Below, piece after piece: positions 1-10,917 of a stretch of DNA of 64,000 nt. The first letter of the stretch is position 1. Every line of letters begins with the position of its first letter. The notes beneath the pieces are model-generated. The model was not told where the DNA came from. It searched no databases and worked only from the letters and a program-made list of their open reading frames with translations. The position numbers and the translations under genes were made by a program. The stretch covers positions 1,230,532-1,294,531 of the forward strand of contig CM035415.1 in NCBI GenBank assembly GCA_020310875.1, written 5' to 3'. This stretch comes from Ceratopteris richardii (Eukaryota > Streptophyta > Polypodiopsida > Polypodiales > Pteridaceae).

Positions 1-10
1 AAAGGCTTGA

Positions 11-1711
11 ATGGTTGTTGCACAGGCCTCTACACCAAAAACAGAGTCTGCAAATCTTGTGCAAGAAGAAGAATGGGCGTTTACTACTGTCTGCAGTTTT
101 GACCCATCTTCTCATGATCAGTGCATGTCTTCAGTAGACTCAGATGTTTGGTACTTTGACAGTGGGGCGACCAAACATATTACCTCGCAGCGCAGTTTCT
201 TCTCTTCACTCGAGCCTGCCCCTACAGGGAATACTGTCACATGCGCCAATAACTCCTCTTATCCTGTTATGGGAGTTGGTAAGATCATTCTGACTACTGC
301 TGATGGTAGTTCTTTCACTTTGTCATATGCTTTATTTGTGCGAGGGATCAAAAAGAACCTGTTATCAGTTTCTGCATTAGCCAAGATTGGCTTGGTTGTG
401 AAATTCGTTGATGACAGGTGTACAGGCCATGATCTCTCAAGTGGCGATGTGATTATTGCTTCTGGCATTTTATGTCGTTGGCTCTATAAGCTCATAGACT
501 ATGAAAGATCTGTGAATGATTCGGCATGTGCAGTTCATGATTCTCAGGCTATGTTAGATGCAAAGCTTTGGCATGCACGCTTTGGTCATCTGAATTTTGC
601 TAGTTTGTTACGCCTGCAGAAATCTGAAATGGTGTCTTCTTTGCCCAAACTTGAGGCACCTGGAAAACATGTTTGTGAAGGCTTTATTTTGGGCAAAATG
701 CAGCGTTCTTCTTTTCCAAAAGATGGTTCAGTTCGGGCTACGCAGAAATTGCAGCTTGTACATAGTGATGTCTGTGGTCCTATGCAGACACCCTCTTTTG
801 GAAATTACCTTTACTTCGTGACTTTCATTGATGATTTTTCCAGGCATGCATGGGTATATCCACTCAAAGCAAAGTCCGAAGTGTTCATGTGCTTCAAACA
901 GTTTTTGGTTTTGGCTGAAAATCTGTCAGTATGTAAAATGGGCACCCTCCGTTCTGATCGAGGGGGGGAATATATGTCTTCAGATTTTAATGCATTTCTG
1001 GCTGAACGTGGGATAAAACACCAGTGTACAGTGCCGTATACACCTCAACAGAATGGAGTTGCTGAACGAAAGAACAGGTCACTCATGGAGATGGCGAGGT
1101 GCATGGTCAAAAGTCAGGCTTTACCACATAGTTTCTGGCTTGAGGCTGTCATGTGTGCAGCATATGTACTGAACAGGTGTCCCACTAAAGCGTTGCAGTC
1201 TATCACTCCATATGAGGCTTGGCATGACCGCAAGCCATCTGTTGCTCATCTGCGTGTGTTTGGTTGTTTGGCATATGCATTAGTGCCTGAACAACATCGC
1301 AGAAAATTGGATGATAAGGAAGTAAAATGTATTTTTGTTGGTTACAGTTCTGAAAGTAAAGGCTATCGTCTGTATCATCCACAGACTAAACGCATTCTGG
1401 TTAGCCGTGATGTTGTCTTTGTGGAAGATGCTATTCAACCATTGCTTTCATGTACTAAGGAGACATCTGTTAGCTCCAAAGACATGTATGATACTTTGAT
1501 GCCTCTTTTTACAGGTGGACAGGCGGTGGACAGGCTAGTGCTTGTCCTAATGAGAAAACTTCTCAGCCTTTGCAGGTTTCATATGATGATGCAGATCATT
1601 CCATTTCTGATGAAGATTTACATGATGCACTTGTTGATGAGAGAGCTGATATTGAGCAGGCAAAAACTATGCCAAAATGGCTGGTGCAGACTTTGTGTGA
1701 CAGCAAATTAG
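11..1711 (+). pseudogene. copia A protease-integrase segment (566 codons)
   Basis: Longest open piece of the family A pol. It starts at the end of the gag linker, carries the retropepsin D-S-G-A-T motif around residues 50-55, the GAG-pre-integrase zinc motif around 185-225 and the complete integrase D,D-35-E set around 250-355. Integrase normally cuts and joins element cDNA to host DNA in the nucleus. The last 60 or so residues are out of frame: the natural frame continues in the overlapping 1570-2070 segment, so a small indel lies between about 1500 and 1570. The true start of the polyprotein lies upstream of the window. Confidence 0.85.
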
Positions 1712-3168
1712 ATGCACCTTTGTCATATCGTACTCGTTCAGGCTCTCATAGTGCCTCCTTTGCATCAGATTGCTATGCTATGGCTTCATCTAGTCTCTGT
1801 GATGAGAATGAGCCTGTTTCTTTTGATGAAGCACAAAATTCAGAAAATTGGATGGCTGCTATGCAATCTGAATATGATGCTATAATGAAGAATGGTACAT
1901 GGTCTTTATGTGACTTGCCTCCTGGCAAGAAGGCCATTGGCACTAAGTGGGTATACAAGCTGAAGCGTAAACCTGATGGTACAGTTGACAGGTATAAGGC
2001 TAGGCTTGTTGCAAAGGGTTATGCACAGGAAAGAGGCGTTGATTTTGATGAGACCTTTGCACCTACATGAGAGCCGTATGACTACTGTTCGGAGCATTTG
2101 TGCACTTGCAATCCATCATGGTTTGAATGTACATCATTTGGACATTAAAACAACATTTCTGAATGGTGACTTGCATGAAGAAGTGTATGTTTTTCAGCCC
2201 CGTGGCTTTGTGCAGAAAGGGCATGAAAACCAGGTTTGCAGGTTAAAGAAGGCATTATATGGTTTAAAGCAAGCACCACGTGCTTGGTATGAGAAGATAC
2301 ACCTATCTGATTGCACATGGTTTTGAGAACAGTCCAACTGAAAGCACCTTATATGTTAAACGTGCTAATGATGTGCTTCTGATCATTGTTGTCTATGTTG
2401 ATGACATGCTGCTCACTGGTCCTATTGAGACACATATTGCTGATTTTAAGGCTGATTTGCATGCCTCATTTGAGATGTCTGATTTGGGGCATTTGCATCA
2501 CTATTTGGGCATTCTGTTTATGCATGTTGATGGTGGAATGGCTTTGTGTCAAACGAAATATATTGACACATTATTGCAGCGTTTTGGCCTTGAAGACTGT
2601 AAGCCTATTGCCACTCCTATGGAGACAGGTTTACGATTGAGTCTTCATGATGCTGGAGATGCATTTGATGCTGTTCTCTATCAGCAGGCTGTTGGATGCT
2701 TGATTTACTTATGCATTACTCGGCCAGATATTTAGTTTGCTGTCTCACATATGAGCAGGTTTATGCATTGCCCAGGAGTCACGCATTGGAAAGCGGTTAA
2801 GCGCATCTTTCGCTACTTGAGTGGTACTCGGCTACTTTGGTTGTTTTATCCTAAGGGGGGATCACTACCGCCAGATTTGCATGCTTTTTCTGACTCAGAT
2901 TGGGCGGGTTGCTATGACACTCGTGTGTCCACCAGTGGTTTTTGCTTCATGCTTGGTAGCTCATGTATATCTTGGTTGAGCAAGAAGCAGCCTACTGTGG
3001 CCACTTCCAGTTGTGAGGCTGAGTATAGGGAAGCTTTCACAACGACTGTTGAGTGTGTGTGGCTCAGACGCCTTATGGCTGATTTGGGTGTTGGCCAGTC
3101 TTCTGCCACCACCATCTTCACTGACAGTCAGAGCGCATTGGCAGTTGCGAGGAACCCTGTGTTCCAAA
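1570..3168 (+). pseudogene. copia A reverse transcriptase and RNase H, broken
   Basis: Continues the element across frame breaks. 1570-2070 holds the linker and RT start (N-G-T-W, K-W-V-Y-K, Y-K-A-R-L-V-A-K-G motifs). 1976-2326 holds the D-I-K-T-T-F-L-N-G-D-L motif, where plant copia RTs read D-V-K-T-A-F-L-N-G, and the [12 protein letters not shown] motif. 2280-2735 has the catalytic Y-V-D-D and the C-terminal RT. After a TAG (2733-2735, where Gln is plausible) the RNase H reads on in frame from 2736 with the D-S-D-W-A-G and S-S-C-E-A-E-Y motifs. Near 2065 the expected A-R-M-T-T-V-R motif is reached only after a frame shift. No product is expected. Confidence 0.88.
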
Positions 3169-3610
3169 AGTATGTGACTGAATTGATTCACCAACTTTCA
3201 TCCTTGTGTTGGCTAGTTGTCTCCTAAGATGAGCTTTCCTAGCAGGGTTTCTGCACTGATAGAAATTCTCCAACTCCAACCAAGCCAAACGAGAGGTTCT
3301 GCATGACTTGATTTGGGGTATAATATGTCTCTTGACTCCCATAGCAATATATGAAAGTGCTTGTGCATCCCTTGAATCCCATCTGGATTGCTCTTTTTTA
3401 GGAAGTAATCTAGTAGTAGTATGGACGCCTGATGATGAAGTAGTTCCTTCTTCTTCTTCGCTAACTTCTTGTTGAACAGAAATAGGAACAAGTCTTCTAA
3501 GAAGATGAAGCAACATTTTCTTTGACTTGTTTTTGTTTTTGCCTTGGATAAGTGCCACTGACAATATTCCACAAGTCCTTTGACTAGATACAAGAATTTG
3601 TATGTAAACT
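3169..3610 (-). pseudogene. copia gag (UBN2-type) fragment
   Basis: Minus-strand fragment with the spacing of plant copia gag proteins of the UBN2 kind: a W/D-rich segment, 'A-x-x-Y-I-A-M-G-V', then S-R-L-A-W-L-E-L-E, a Y-x-x-x-N motif, 'L-R-R-Q-L' and 'M-K-V-G-E-S-I-Q-S-H'. Gag forms the virus-like particle. The piece ends exactly where the + strand copia A RNase H stops, so the two truncated elements were joined end to end. Two frames are needed to follow it, so it is not intact. It differs from the family A gag at 25900-26700. Confidence 0.6.
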
Positions 3611-3960
3611 GCCTAAGAGGTATGAAGAGTGTGTGTATGTGAAGATGTAGAGAATATGAACAGTTTAGAACTATTTTACAGCAAACCCTAATTCTGAAAT
3701 TAGGGTTTCAGGAACCGGAAATCAGAAAATAGTGACTTAGCAAGTGAGAAACAGAAATAGCCTTGCTACTTACAATAAATCAGCAAGGATGCTGATGGTT
3801 GACTGATGCTTACTCCTCCAAATTTGCACAAAGTGTAGAGCACACCTCCTTCAAGCGTAGAAGAACACTCCTCCTAGCTGATCTGATCACCAACAATGCT
3901 TGATGCCTTGAATGATGATCCATAATGACCCCAAGGGTCCAATATATAGATTTCTAACTG
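3610..3960 (-). promoter_or_regulatory. probable 5' LTR/leader of the minus-strand copia gag
   Basis: The stretch upstream (higher coordinates) of the minus-strand gag looks like an LTR and leader. Read on the minus strand it has a TATA-like box (plus 3941-3950) and then a C/T- and A-rich leader. A perfect inverted repeat, AAACCCTAATT (3683-3693) and AATTAGGGTTT (3698-3708), is separated by 4 bases. I found neither a second copy of this LTR nor a clear primer-binding site, so its limits are not set. Confidence 0.35.
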
Positions 3961-6179
3961 CCCAGGAGTGCTTTTCTAGAAAAGCTACATTCCCAATGCA
4001 AAAAACATGCATAGTAAAAAGAACTTACGTTGATCTTGCTTGAAAAGCACCTAAAATAGCGATCATGATTTTCTTTGCCAAATTTTACTTGTTCGAGAGC
4101 ATTGGGTCTCTTTGTCTCTATTGTCAATGAACACATGAACCAATCTCTCCAGCTCTCGTATATCAAATTCCTATTTCTCTCAGTTCGTGTGTAGAGAGAA
4201 AAGTCACCTCAAACAGATATCATGAATACACAGTTGTTGTCTGCAATACCTTTGGGGGAGAAAGGGCAGCTGGTGCACCTGACAAAGTGTGAAGGGCAGC
4301 TTCAGCGCTTGACAAAGAGAGAGAAACACAGACGATTTGTCGAGCTGCCTGGCTTGCTTCACCACTTGGCCTTGATTGTTAATGGCATAAGTAGATTGTG
4401 AGAGCGCAACTGTAGACAAAGACGACCTTGTTGGACTCATAAAGAGCCTCTAGATCGTAAAGGGCTATCCATAGGCAACATTGGATGAAGACAATATCAA
4501 ACAGAGGAGTTCGAGATAGGTTTCTGATGAAGTGATGAGAATTTAGCATCTTCAACAGCTGTGTATTCAGAAGCATGTCTGTGCATTTAAACCTTACACC
4601 TGCTTCACTAAAGCGCTGCAGAGTGTCATAGATGCATAGATCATGAGATAACTACCATTAGCTCTGGCAGTCTGAGATCTTTATGTGTACCACATTCCTC
4701 TCGTGTGTCGCATCACACTCCGCATCAATAAGGGCCGTAAGCTTCTTGAACAGCAAGGTGTTAGAGGTCCGAATTCGACAGTATGTGCATCTGCTCCAGT
4801 ATTTGGAATGGAGGTCTTGCAAGGATGTTTATGCTAATGCTACAAAAAAAATGATAGTTTATGTCCAAATGTTTGATGCTTCTGCCCGACTCGATCATAG
4901 ATAACATATATAGACTGCTACCCGATTTTAGTAGGGCAGGAAATTCTGCTAGTCTTTACCAACAACATATGGGCAAAAAATAAGATCTTCAGCTTAGCTA
5001 GCTTCTGCAAGCATGATGATTTGCGCTACTGTTAGACTGCTAATAAGCACTTGAGAACTCACTCATATGCTCCATAATCATTAAGAAAGATTACATGCTA
5101 ATGAAGACAATAAGAAAAAAATCAAAGGTAATACTATCATAAAAGAAATTACCTATGTTCTGATACCTTGCTGAGGAACATGGATCAAGATTCATACAAA
5201 TGAAAAATGAGCTATGCAGGCCCAAAACACACTAGAAATGACAAAATGAAGAAATGTAATAAAAAGAAAAGATGACATAATGAAGAAATGTAATAAAAAG
5301 AAAAAAATGACATAATGAAGAAATGTAATAAACAGAACTAAATTATTGAAAAGAAACTTCCATAAGAAGCATGGAGCTTGCACCTAAAGGAGAGAGCCTC
5401 ATGGTAGTGCATGAATGAATGAGGAGAGGGGAAGTGAGGCCCTCTTTTTATGGAGTAGAGGGCAAAGTACATCCTATGTGGGATATGTGGAGCTTGCATG
5501 AGAGTCCACGAGTGCTTTTAGAAGGCCCTTGCATGTGGGACAAAGTGGATGCATGTGAATACAAAAGAGTAGAGCATGGCTATCTCAACAGACCACACAC
5601 CACATTGAATGGTGCCTCATGATACACCACATATATCTCCTATTCATGGTATGATTCGTTTAGGAACCTTCCTTGCTTGTGATATGCTTATGGTGGTACC
5701 CAATATGGGCTATTGATATAGCCCTTTGATGTTGATGTACCTTCATGGGTGGTTCATGCCAATTACCACTAGATTTACAAGTGTATGTCAAAGATTTGTA
5801 CCAAGTTTTTTGCATGGATACAAAAATGATATAGAGGGAGAGGGAAGAGCATGAAGATGGCCTAACACCATGTTGTCGTCATGTTATCCTGCATAGTTGG
5901 CCTCATGACCTTGAGGGTGGAAGAAGGGTGTACCTTAGGTACCCCAAGATATTGAATTTATCAAAATTTGAAGGATGCAAGGACTCTTCCAAGGGTTGTG
6001 GTCCTTTGTAGATCACAAGGAAGGTAACTAGGGTTTCCTACAAGCTTGATTTGCCTCTAGGAGTTATGATGCTTATATTGCAAGTGAGTGGCTTGGAGAA
6101 GTGGCTCCAAAAGGATGTTTTGGAGGATTGAAGATAGGAGGATTTTACTTTGTATGTTCCACAAACTTTTGATGGTTTT
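3961..6179. other. no gene recognised; AT-rich intergenic or eroded transposon DNA
   Basis: I see no coding pattern with splice signals, no RNA gene and no recognisable transposon domain. Short open stretches are scattered over all frames. The only structure is a short tandem repeat near 5238-5335, annotated separately. Confidence 0.5.
5238..5335. repeat. tandem repeat, about 34 bp x 3
   Basis: Three consecutive copies begin at 5238, 5272 and 5307. Each reads roughly ATGACATAATGAAGAAATGT and then an A-rich stretch. Copies differ by one or two bases, and the third ends early at about 5335. No coding role is visible. Confidence 0.85.
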
Positions 6180-6333
6180 GGATCTCCAGGAGGTAGGAAG
6201 ACTTGTAAGGCTTCTTATCCAGATTACCTAATCGAGTGGGATGTTTGTATTTGATGAATTAGGAGTCAATCAGGATGTTGAAGGATTGTTTCCCCAGGTT
6301 TGTAATCGAGGAGATTCTAAGGACAACAACTGA
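6180..6333 (+). pseudogene. gypsy (chromovirus-type) integrase 3' end, chromodomain remnant
   Basis: Eroded coding end lying directly 5' of a polypurine tract and LTR. Legible pieces are Y-P-D-Y-L-I-E-W near 6220 (compare the Y-x-V-K-W core of chromodomains) and 'L-K-D-C-F-P-R-F-V-I-E-E' near 6275-6310, which resembles the end of plant chromovirus polyproteins (F-P-x-F-x-L-E-D). Chromodomains direct integration to marked chromatin. The piece is short and decayed; the call rests as much on the following PPT and LTR as on the peptide. Confidence 0.45.
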
Positions 6334-6348
6334 AAATTAGTGGGGAAG

Positions 6349-7014
6349 TGTTATGTTCCAAAACGCAAAGGACATTTAGATGGGGGCCTATAGCTGAATT
6401 GTCCATTCAAGTGTGGAGTGTTTGACTAGTGTGAATTGGTCTACCTCCTTAAGCGAGTCCATGAATTAGGATTCTTGGGTTCACTCCTTATCGAGTCCTC
6501 ATACGAGGTACTTGGACTCTTGGCCTGTGGTGGACAAACATTATGTTGTGTGTGTTGTGGCATGGGACTAGTGATGGCCACCTGCTTAATTGGAGGCTCT
6601 TGGACTGGGGAGCGACGTTGTGTGGACAGTGGCTCTATGGCTGGGAGTTGAGTCTGATGCCCGCCTTTTATATTTGTGAGTATGACTTGTATTTTCGCTT
6701 GTTAGCAGGGAGGATCTTGGCATGGCTCTAACACCTTAAGAACATAGGATAGTCAAATATATTTGTGCACATGCCCCTTACGGGTGAGAATGTTGGGAAT
6801 AATAGGCTGGCCATTTTCTTGTAAGTGTAGACTTAATTTTGCGTATCTCATATAACATAAAGGAATGAGGGGCTTGTGATCAATCTTGGAATTCCCTCAA
6901 AACAGTGTGTCTTGCGTTCTCTCTCACTAGTCTATCTCCTTCTTTCTTTGTGTAGGGTGTCCATTCTCCTCCCTTGCCAGCTCTCATGCTTCAACTTCGT
7001 TATGTGCTTGGATG
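6349..7014 (+). mobile_element. gypsy LTR with preceding PPT and following PBS-like site
   Basis: A purine tract (TGGGGAAG, 6341-6348) precedes TGTTATGTTCC at 6349, the usual start of plant chromovirus LTRs. The segment ends just before TGGTATCAT (7015-7023), which resembles the tRNA-Met primer-binding site. A PPT before and a PBS after one LTR suggests either a recombined junction or coincidence in old sequence. No second copy of this LTR is in the window, and the terminal CA is not clear. Confidence 0.45.
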
Positions 7015-7023
7015 TGGTATCAT

Positions 7024-8270
7024 AGTGAAATCTGCAGTTTTGTTTTATCCCACCATCTCGTTTGATCCTTCCATATTGTGCTCAATCGGCCCACAGTAAT
7101 CAACTGAATACAAAAAATTATACCTTTTCGAGGAGATGGGCAGCCCATTAAATCACCATGAACATGAAAACCTTCTAAATATCCTATTTGTGCAAGGAGA
7201 AAATTAAGGTAGATCAGCTTTTTCTGGGTGGTGATCAGCTACCTACTAGGGCTCAACCAGCAGCATTACCCTGCTATCTGACTTGCCACAAGAGCTGTAT
7301 TGTTAAACTTTTGAGGAGAGCAGCTAGGGGCAGGGCAAAATTGTTCGGGCATTCTTTTGAAGGAGTTGGTTCATGTAGCTGGTTGTAACTTAGAGAGTGG
7401 CTGCTCAATGTGTTGTGTCTGTCTGTATGTGTGTGCCATGGCCCACACTCAGCCATCCTCTACATGTTTAGTCCATCTGCACCTTGCTATGTGCCACATT
7501 CAATGGCTTATATATGTGCTGGATCTGCGTGCAACTTGTGGAGTACTCTTTTCATATTTATGCTTCTGGGTGTACTCGTATCTAGCTTACTCTCTGGGCC
7601 TAAGTGTTCTGCCTTGTCTTACTTGCTGTGTATGCCATGGTTGGAAGGTTATCACTGCATGAGATTAGGGGCTCAGTGTGTACTGCAGCCATTTTTTTCC
7701 ATTTATATTCATGCATGCATTCACATGTTGCGCATGTTTCTCTCTCTTTCTCACGCAAACACTCAGGAAAAGCAGGTGTGTGACAATTCGGTCTCAAAGT
7801 CTCTTGTTTTTGGGAAAGAGATTCTTGATATCTAGTTCTTTTATTTTTAATTGAGTCAGGCAGAAATTAAGAGGTTTTTGTCTTCATGACCATGTGTCTA
7901 ATACAGTAAGTATAATGCTTTCACTTTTGATGCATGTTTTCATTTGGCCAAACAATTATTACTAATGTGGTTTTCAGCATGAAAGAATTGGAGCTGTTTT
8001 TTTGTCCTGAGATCAAGAAAGTTTGACAGATTGAATGAAGTAATAAAGTCTAGCATTACAATGTTGTGTAAATAAAAATTACTTTTGTATCGCTGGCTGA
8101 TGGACTGATTAAATTTTACATATTCTGCAAGTCTTTCAAATGAAGAGTCATTTTCTTCGCTTTCAAGTTTGTATCTGATGTTTTTTAGCATGATCACTTA
8201 AGTATTTTTGTGGGCATGGGACTAAGTGGTGCTCAAAGGATTAATAAGGGTGTTTGTATTATGCTTGTAG
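7024..8270 (+). other. upstream intron or intergenic DNA before the UROS exons
   Basis: No exon could be assigned here. The first recognised exon of the downstream gene begins at 8271 after a good acceptor (ATGCTTGTAG), so the bases just before it are intron. The exon 5' of it must end after the first base of a codon; I searched this stretch for the expected segment (Y-P-A-S-x-K-A motif of the family) and did not see it. Open stretches at 7357-7835 and 7940-8197 look like chance. Confidence 0.4.
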
Positions 8271-8326
8271 AGATGGGACTTTCTGCACGTGGTTTTGAGG
8301 TTATTCGGTTGAATACTTATTCTACT
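8271..8326 (+). CDS. UROS: uroporphyrinogen-III synthase, internal exon
   Basis: 56-nt exon between acceptor ATGCTTGTAG and donor GTAAGG. It starts after codon base 1 and encodes M-G-L-S-A-R-G-F-E-V-I-R-L-N-T-Y-S-T, matching the plant enzyme segment 'G-L-x-x-R-G-F-E-V-x-R-L-N-T-Y'. The enzyme (EC 4.2.1.75) closes and inverts ring D of hydroxymethylbilane to give uroporphyrinogen III for haem and chlorophyll in the plastid. The domain lies in the second alpha/beta lobe. Exons further 5', including any transit peptide, were not found in the window. Confidence 0.85.
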
Positions 8327-8400
8327 GTAAGGAAAGTCAATTTAGAGTTGATAAGATGTTTGTCAACACTGAATAATATGATGTAACTATGCTGGTGCAG

Positions 8401-8486
8401 GAAGCAGTAAAATTCATAGATTCCTCCATTCTTGAGATTGCAATTTCATCCCCTGTTGTTGCACTGGCATCTCCCACTGCAGTGAG
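8401..8486 (+). CDS. UROS: uroporphyrinogen-III synthase, internal exon
   Basis: 86-nt exon between acceptor GCTGGTGCAG and donor GTATGA. It continues the previous exon in phase (28 codons plus two bases) and ends in A-L-A-S-P-T-A-V-R. The A-S-P-x-A-V-R motif is a hallmark of plant uroporphyrinogen-III synthases, near the substrate cleft. The final Arg codon is split by the intron (AG then A), and restoring it across the 92-nt intron keeps the frame open, which supports the model. The match was made from memory of the family, not by a search. Confidence 0.88.
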
Positions 8487-8578
8487 GTATGAATACCAAA
8501 TATGCCTTGGCTTTTACTTCAAATGTTGGAGCCTAAAGTACTCACGAAATCTCTTATATTTTATCATGTTGCACACAG

Positions 8579-8710
8579 AGCATGGGTGGATGTGATAGAT
8601 GTTTCTACGTGGTCTGGTGCCGCAGCTTGTATCGGGCAAACATCTGCAGTTGCAGCACAGAAAGCTGGCTTGAAGAGGGTCTTCTACCCAGAGAATCCTG
8701 GCATTGAAGG
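8579..8710 (+). CDS. UROS: uroporphyrinogen-III synthase, penultimate exon
   Basis: 132-nt exon starting after TTGCACACAG. It encodes A-W-V-D-V-I, then 'A-A-C-I-G-Q-T-S-A-V-A-A', then 'G-L-K-R-V-F-Y-P-E-N-P-G-I-E-G'. These match the family's A-C-I-G-x-T-T-A-x-A-A and Y-P-E-x-P-G-x-E-G-W motifs. It ends with GG of a glycine codon at 8710. The donor would be GT at 8711-8712, immediately followed by a CT dinucleotide run, a poor match to the usual GTAAGT. No better donor lies nearby that keeps the family motif, so the microsatellite appears to form the 5' splice site. Confidence 0.88.
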
Positions 8711-8740
8711 GTCTCTCTCTCTCTCTCTCTCTCTCTCGCC
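8711..8740 (+). repeat. (CT)n microsatellite at the 5' splice site
   Basis: GT followed by about 14 CT units. The repeat begins at the inferred donor of the last UROS intron, so changes in repeat length alter bases +3 onward of the donor. Confidence 0.85.
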
Positions 8741-9249
8741 CCCATTTTTTTTTCTTTCCCCCCAAAAGAGAACCGTTCCTTTCTTCCCCATGGTATTCCT
8801 GTTTTCTCTCAATATGAACTCTTCAGATCCATCTGCATCAGACTTGGGCCTGCTGACATCAAGTTGTTGAAGCCTGTCAGGCTTAGCTTATTCTAAGCGT
8901 TTGGCATCATCAGCCTCATTTGTATTTAGCCCTGTCAGCCTGAGACTCAGTTCTATCTGCACTAGACTTAGGCCTGTTGGCATCAGCTCATTGAACCCTG
9001 TCATCAGCTCAGGATATTCTTAATCTTGTTAGTATCCTCAGCCCCATTGGCATGTGCTGTTAGCCCTGTCAATCTGAGCCTCAGCCTGTCAATACCGTCT
9101 TCAAACAGGTCAAAACCTCACCGTCTGCAAACCCTCTGTCAGCAACAGCACATTATCATCAGCAGCAAAGCATCATTGTTATTATCCTATTGGCTATGTT
9201 AACCCTAATGAGACTGAGGCAGCAGCAGTTAGGGACAAATGAACCAATG

Positions 9250-9342
9250 TCTCTATCCAGGGAGGATATTCAAGCATTAAAGGTCTTTATCCAGGGAGGA
9301 TATTCAAGCATTAATCAACCAATGTCTCTATCCAGGGAGGAT
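9250..9342. repeat. 31-bp tandem repeat, about 2.6 copies
   Basis: Copies start at 9250, 9284 and 9325 with the core TCTCTATCCAGGGAGGATAT. The first two continue into CAAGCATTAA; the third ends after GGAGGAT. Short spacers of 3 and 10 bases separate the copies. Confidence 0.85.
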
Positions 9343-9486
9343 GCATCGGTGAAGGGAAGTTGATTACATGTTGAACATAAGAAAGTAAAGGATACATGAA
9401 CTTGCCAAGCCTTTGGAACATGAGATCACAAATGTCAAAGATGAGAACTCAAAACCGACCATAAAAGTGTCTATCCAAGGGAAAAT

Positions 9487-10400
9487 TTGGGTACCTCAAA
9501 GCAAAGGTTGAGCCTGCTCATGATGTATAAAGAAGATAGCCAAATTATGGCTGTGGAAGATATAAACAAAGGAGAAAAAAATTATATAGAGCTTTTCAGG
9601 CATCGCGGGATCTTGTGCTTTCAGGGGGCATCTCCTCTTGGTATGCTTAGGCTCAAGCTTGGATGGCTAGATATGGATAAGACAGAGACCGATTACCACC
9701 AATATATTATGACACTCAAGGTCCCACCTACTCACTCTCTAGGCAGGAGAGGTATAGGATTACTGCTAGGAGATATGACACACATATATACAGAGGACTT
9801 GGATCAGTCTCAATGAGCCACTTCCTGCGGAAAAGCTCTACTCCCGAGAGCTTTTTCCACAGATATCGGATCAGGGATTTATAGTTACTCTACACCACAT
9901 GAGGATTTATCTGCCTCATCATCTCTGAGTAGCCATTGGACATCTCTGAGTATCATCACACCAGTTAGAGATCGAGCTTGGATGTGCAAGGGGATACCTA
10001 GAGAGGAGTACATGTGTCTAGTATGTCAGACAGAGGTAGAGAGCAAGGAGCACTTTGTGGTACGATGCGTGCAGCGCAAAATATTCCGACCTTAGAAGAC
10101 AATTCCAATTAGAGAGCTCATTACAAGAGTGTATGACAAGTGAAGATCAAGGTCGACTCGGTCAACTTGAACGTTTTCTTATAGCCGCGTATCACAAATG
10201 AGATCTGTTGTTACAGCCTAAAGTCCTAGACAGTCTGAGAGCAGAGGTAATAGGTATACAGAAGAGTATCACTGATTTCTTCCTGGGAGTGGAGGCACAT
10301 GTGACAGTGCAGTCCCCCCCAGTGTAGGACTCACATTTGAACAGGCTCATGCGCAGAGGGCAAGATGACGACCCCCCATTCCTGGATATTAGATAGTATG
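9487..10400 (+). mobile_element. decayed LINE-like reverse transcriptase tail
   Basis: Between about 9945 and 10095, two overlapping frames give S-S-H-Q-L-E-I-E and then 'R-E-E-Y-M-C-L-V-C-Q-T-E-V-E-S-K-E-H-F'. This is the pattern C-x-x-C ... E-x-x-x-H-F-x-x-x-C found in the zinc-binding tail after many LINE reverse transcriptases. A shift separates the two halves, and stops follow. The open 109-codon frame at 9487-9816 may be part of the same relic, but I recognise no domain in it. Strongly eroded. Confidence 0.35.
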
Positions 10401-10699
10401 ACTCTATGAGGACGAGATTGTGAGGATATGTTTACGATATGACCAGCAAGGGGGATACCATCCATCACACTCAGGCATGTACCTTTAATTGTGACCTTCT
10501 GCACAGTGTAGTCATTATCTGTGGTACCAGAGCTACACCCCAGTGAACCATTGTATTACATGGTCATTTTCTACGGAGACAGAGAGCCACACCCTCATCA
10601 TATCATACCTTACACATCACCTGATTTCGTTTTGATTTTATCCATTTTTGTATTTTGCATATGTGGTTGACGTTCTAGTTGTATATGATTATGTCTCAT

Positions 10700-10770
10700 A
10701 GGCCAACTTTGGCCAACTTTGGCCCTTTGAAGATGTTAATATATCTTTCTCTCTCTCTCTCTGTGTATCT
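10700..10770. repeat. GGCCAACTTT duplication and short (CT)n
   Basis: GGCCAACTTT occurs twice in tandem and then GGCCCTTT (10701-10728), followed by a short CT run near 10745-10762. Confidence 0.7.
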
Positions 10771-10832
10771 GCTCCGTCTCTCATTATACCCGTCCAAGTT
10801 CTGTCACACATTACTTGCACATACATGCTTGC

Positions 10833-10917
10833 TGTACCTGCCTGTACCTGTGCAAAGTACCTCTGTACCTGCACGTAGGCTCTGTACCTGCATGTACGCT
10901 CTCACTGTACCTGTTTG
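10833..10917. repeat. degenerate CTGTACCTG repeat
   Basis: CTGTACCTG or a close variant recurs six or seven times at irregular 9-24 base spacing. The GTAC cores are palindromic. There is no coding evidence. Confidence 0.6.

Larger units (their letters stand above)
1..3168 (+). mobile_element. Ty1/copia family A pol, 5' and 3' truncated
   Basis: Copia polyprotein relic. In order: retropepsin (D-S-G-A near 170), GAG-pre-integrase (His/Cys motif about 570-690), integrase core with D (H-S-D-V near 765), D (R-S-D-R-G-G-E-Y near 955) and E (N-G-V-A-E-R near 1060), reverse transcriptase from about 1840 (K-W-V-Y-K motif), Y-V-D-D near 2395 and RNase H to 3168. A TGA at 8-10 precedes the first Met; the 1711 stop, a shift near 2065, another near 2300 and a TAG at 2733 break the frame. 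At about 3168, just after the RNase H 'N-P-V-F' motif, sequence switches to an unrelated minus-strand gag, so the RNase H end, PPT and 3' LTR are missing. The family is the same as the minus-strand copy at 17828-26945. Defective for transposition. Confidence 0.93.

Noticed and set aside
5158..5172. PBS-like GGTATCAGAAC on the minus strand
   Set aside because: No LTR end lies next to it, and such short matches are expected by chance.
7940..8197. 85-codon minus-strand frame just before the UROS exon
   Set aside because: No recognisable family, and it lies in the inferred intron; probably chance in AT-rich DNA.
8502..8870. 122-codon frame running from UROS through the CT repeat
   Set aside because: It passes through an intron and a microsatellite. 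The conserved UROS C-terminus is recovered only by splicing to 12216.
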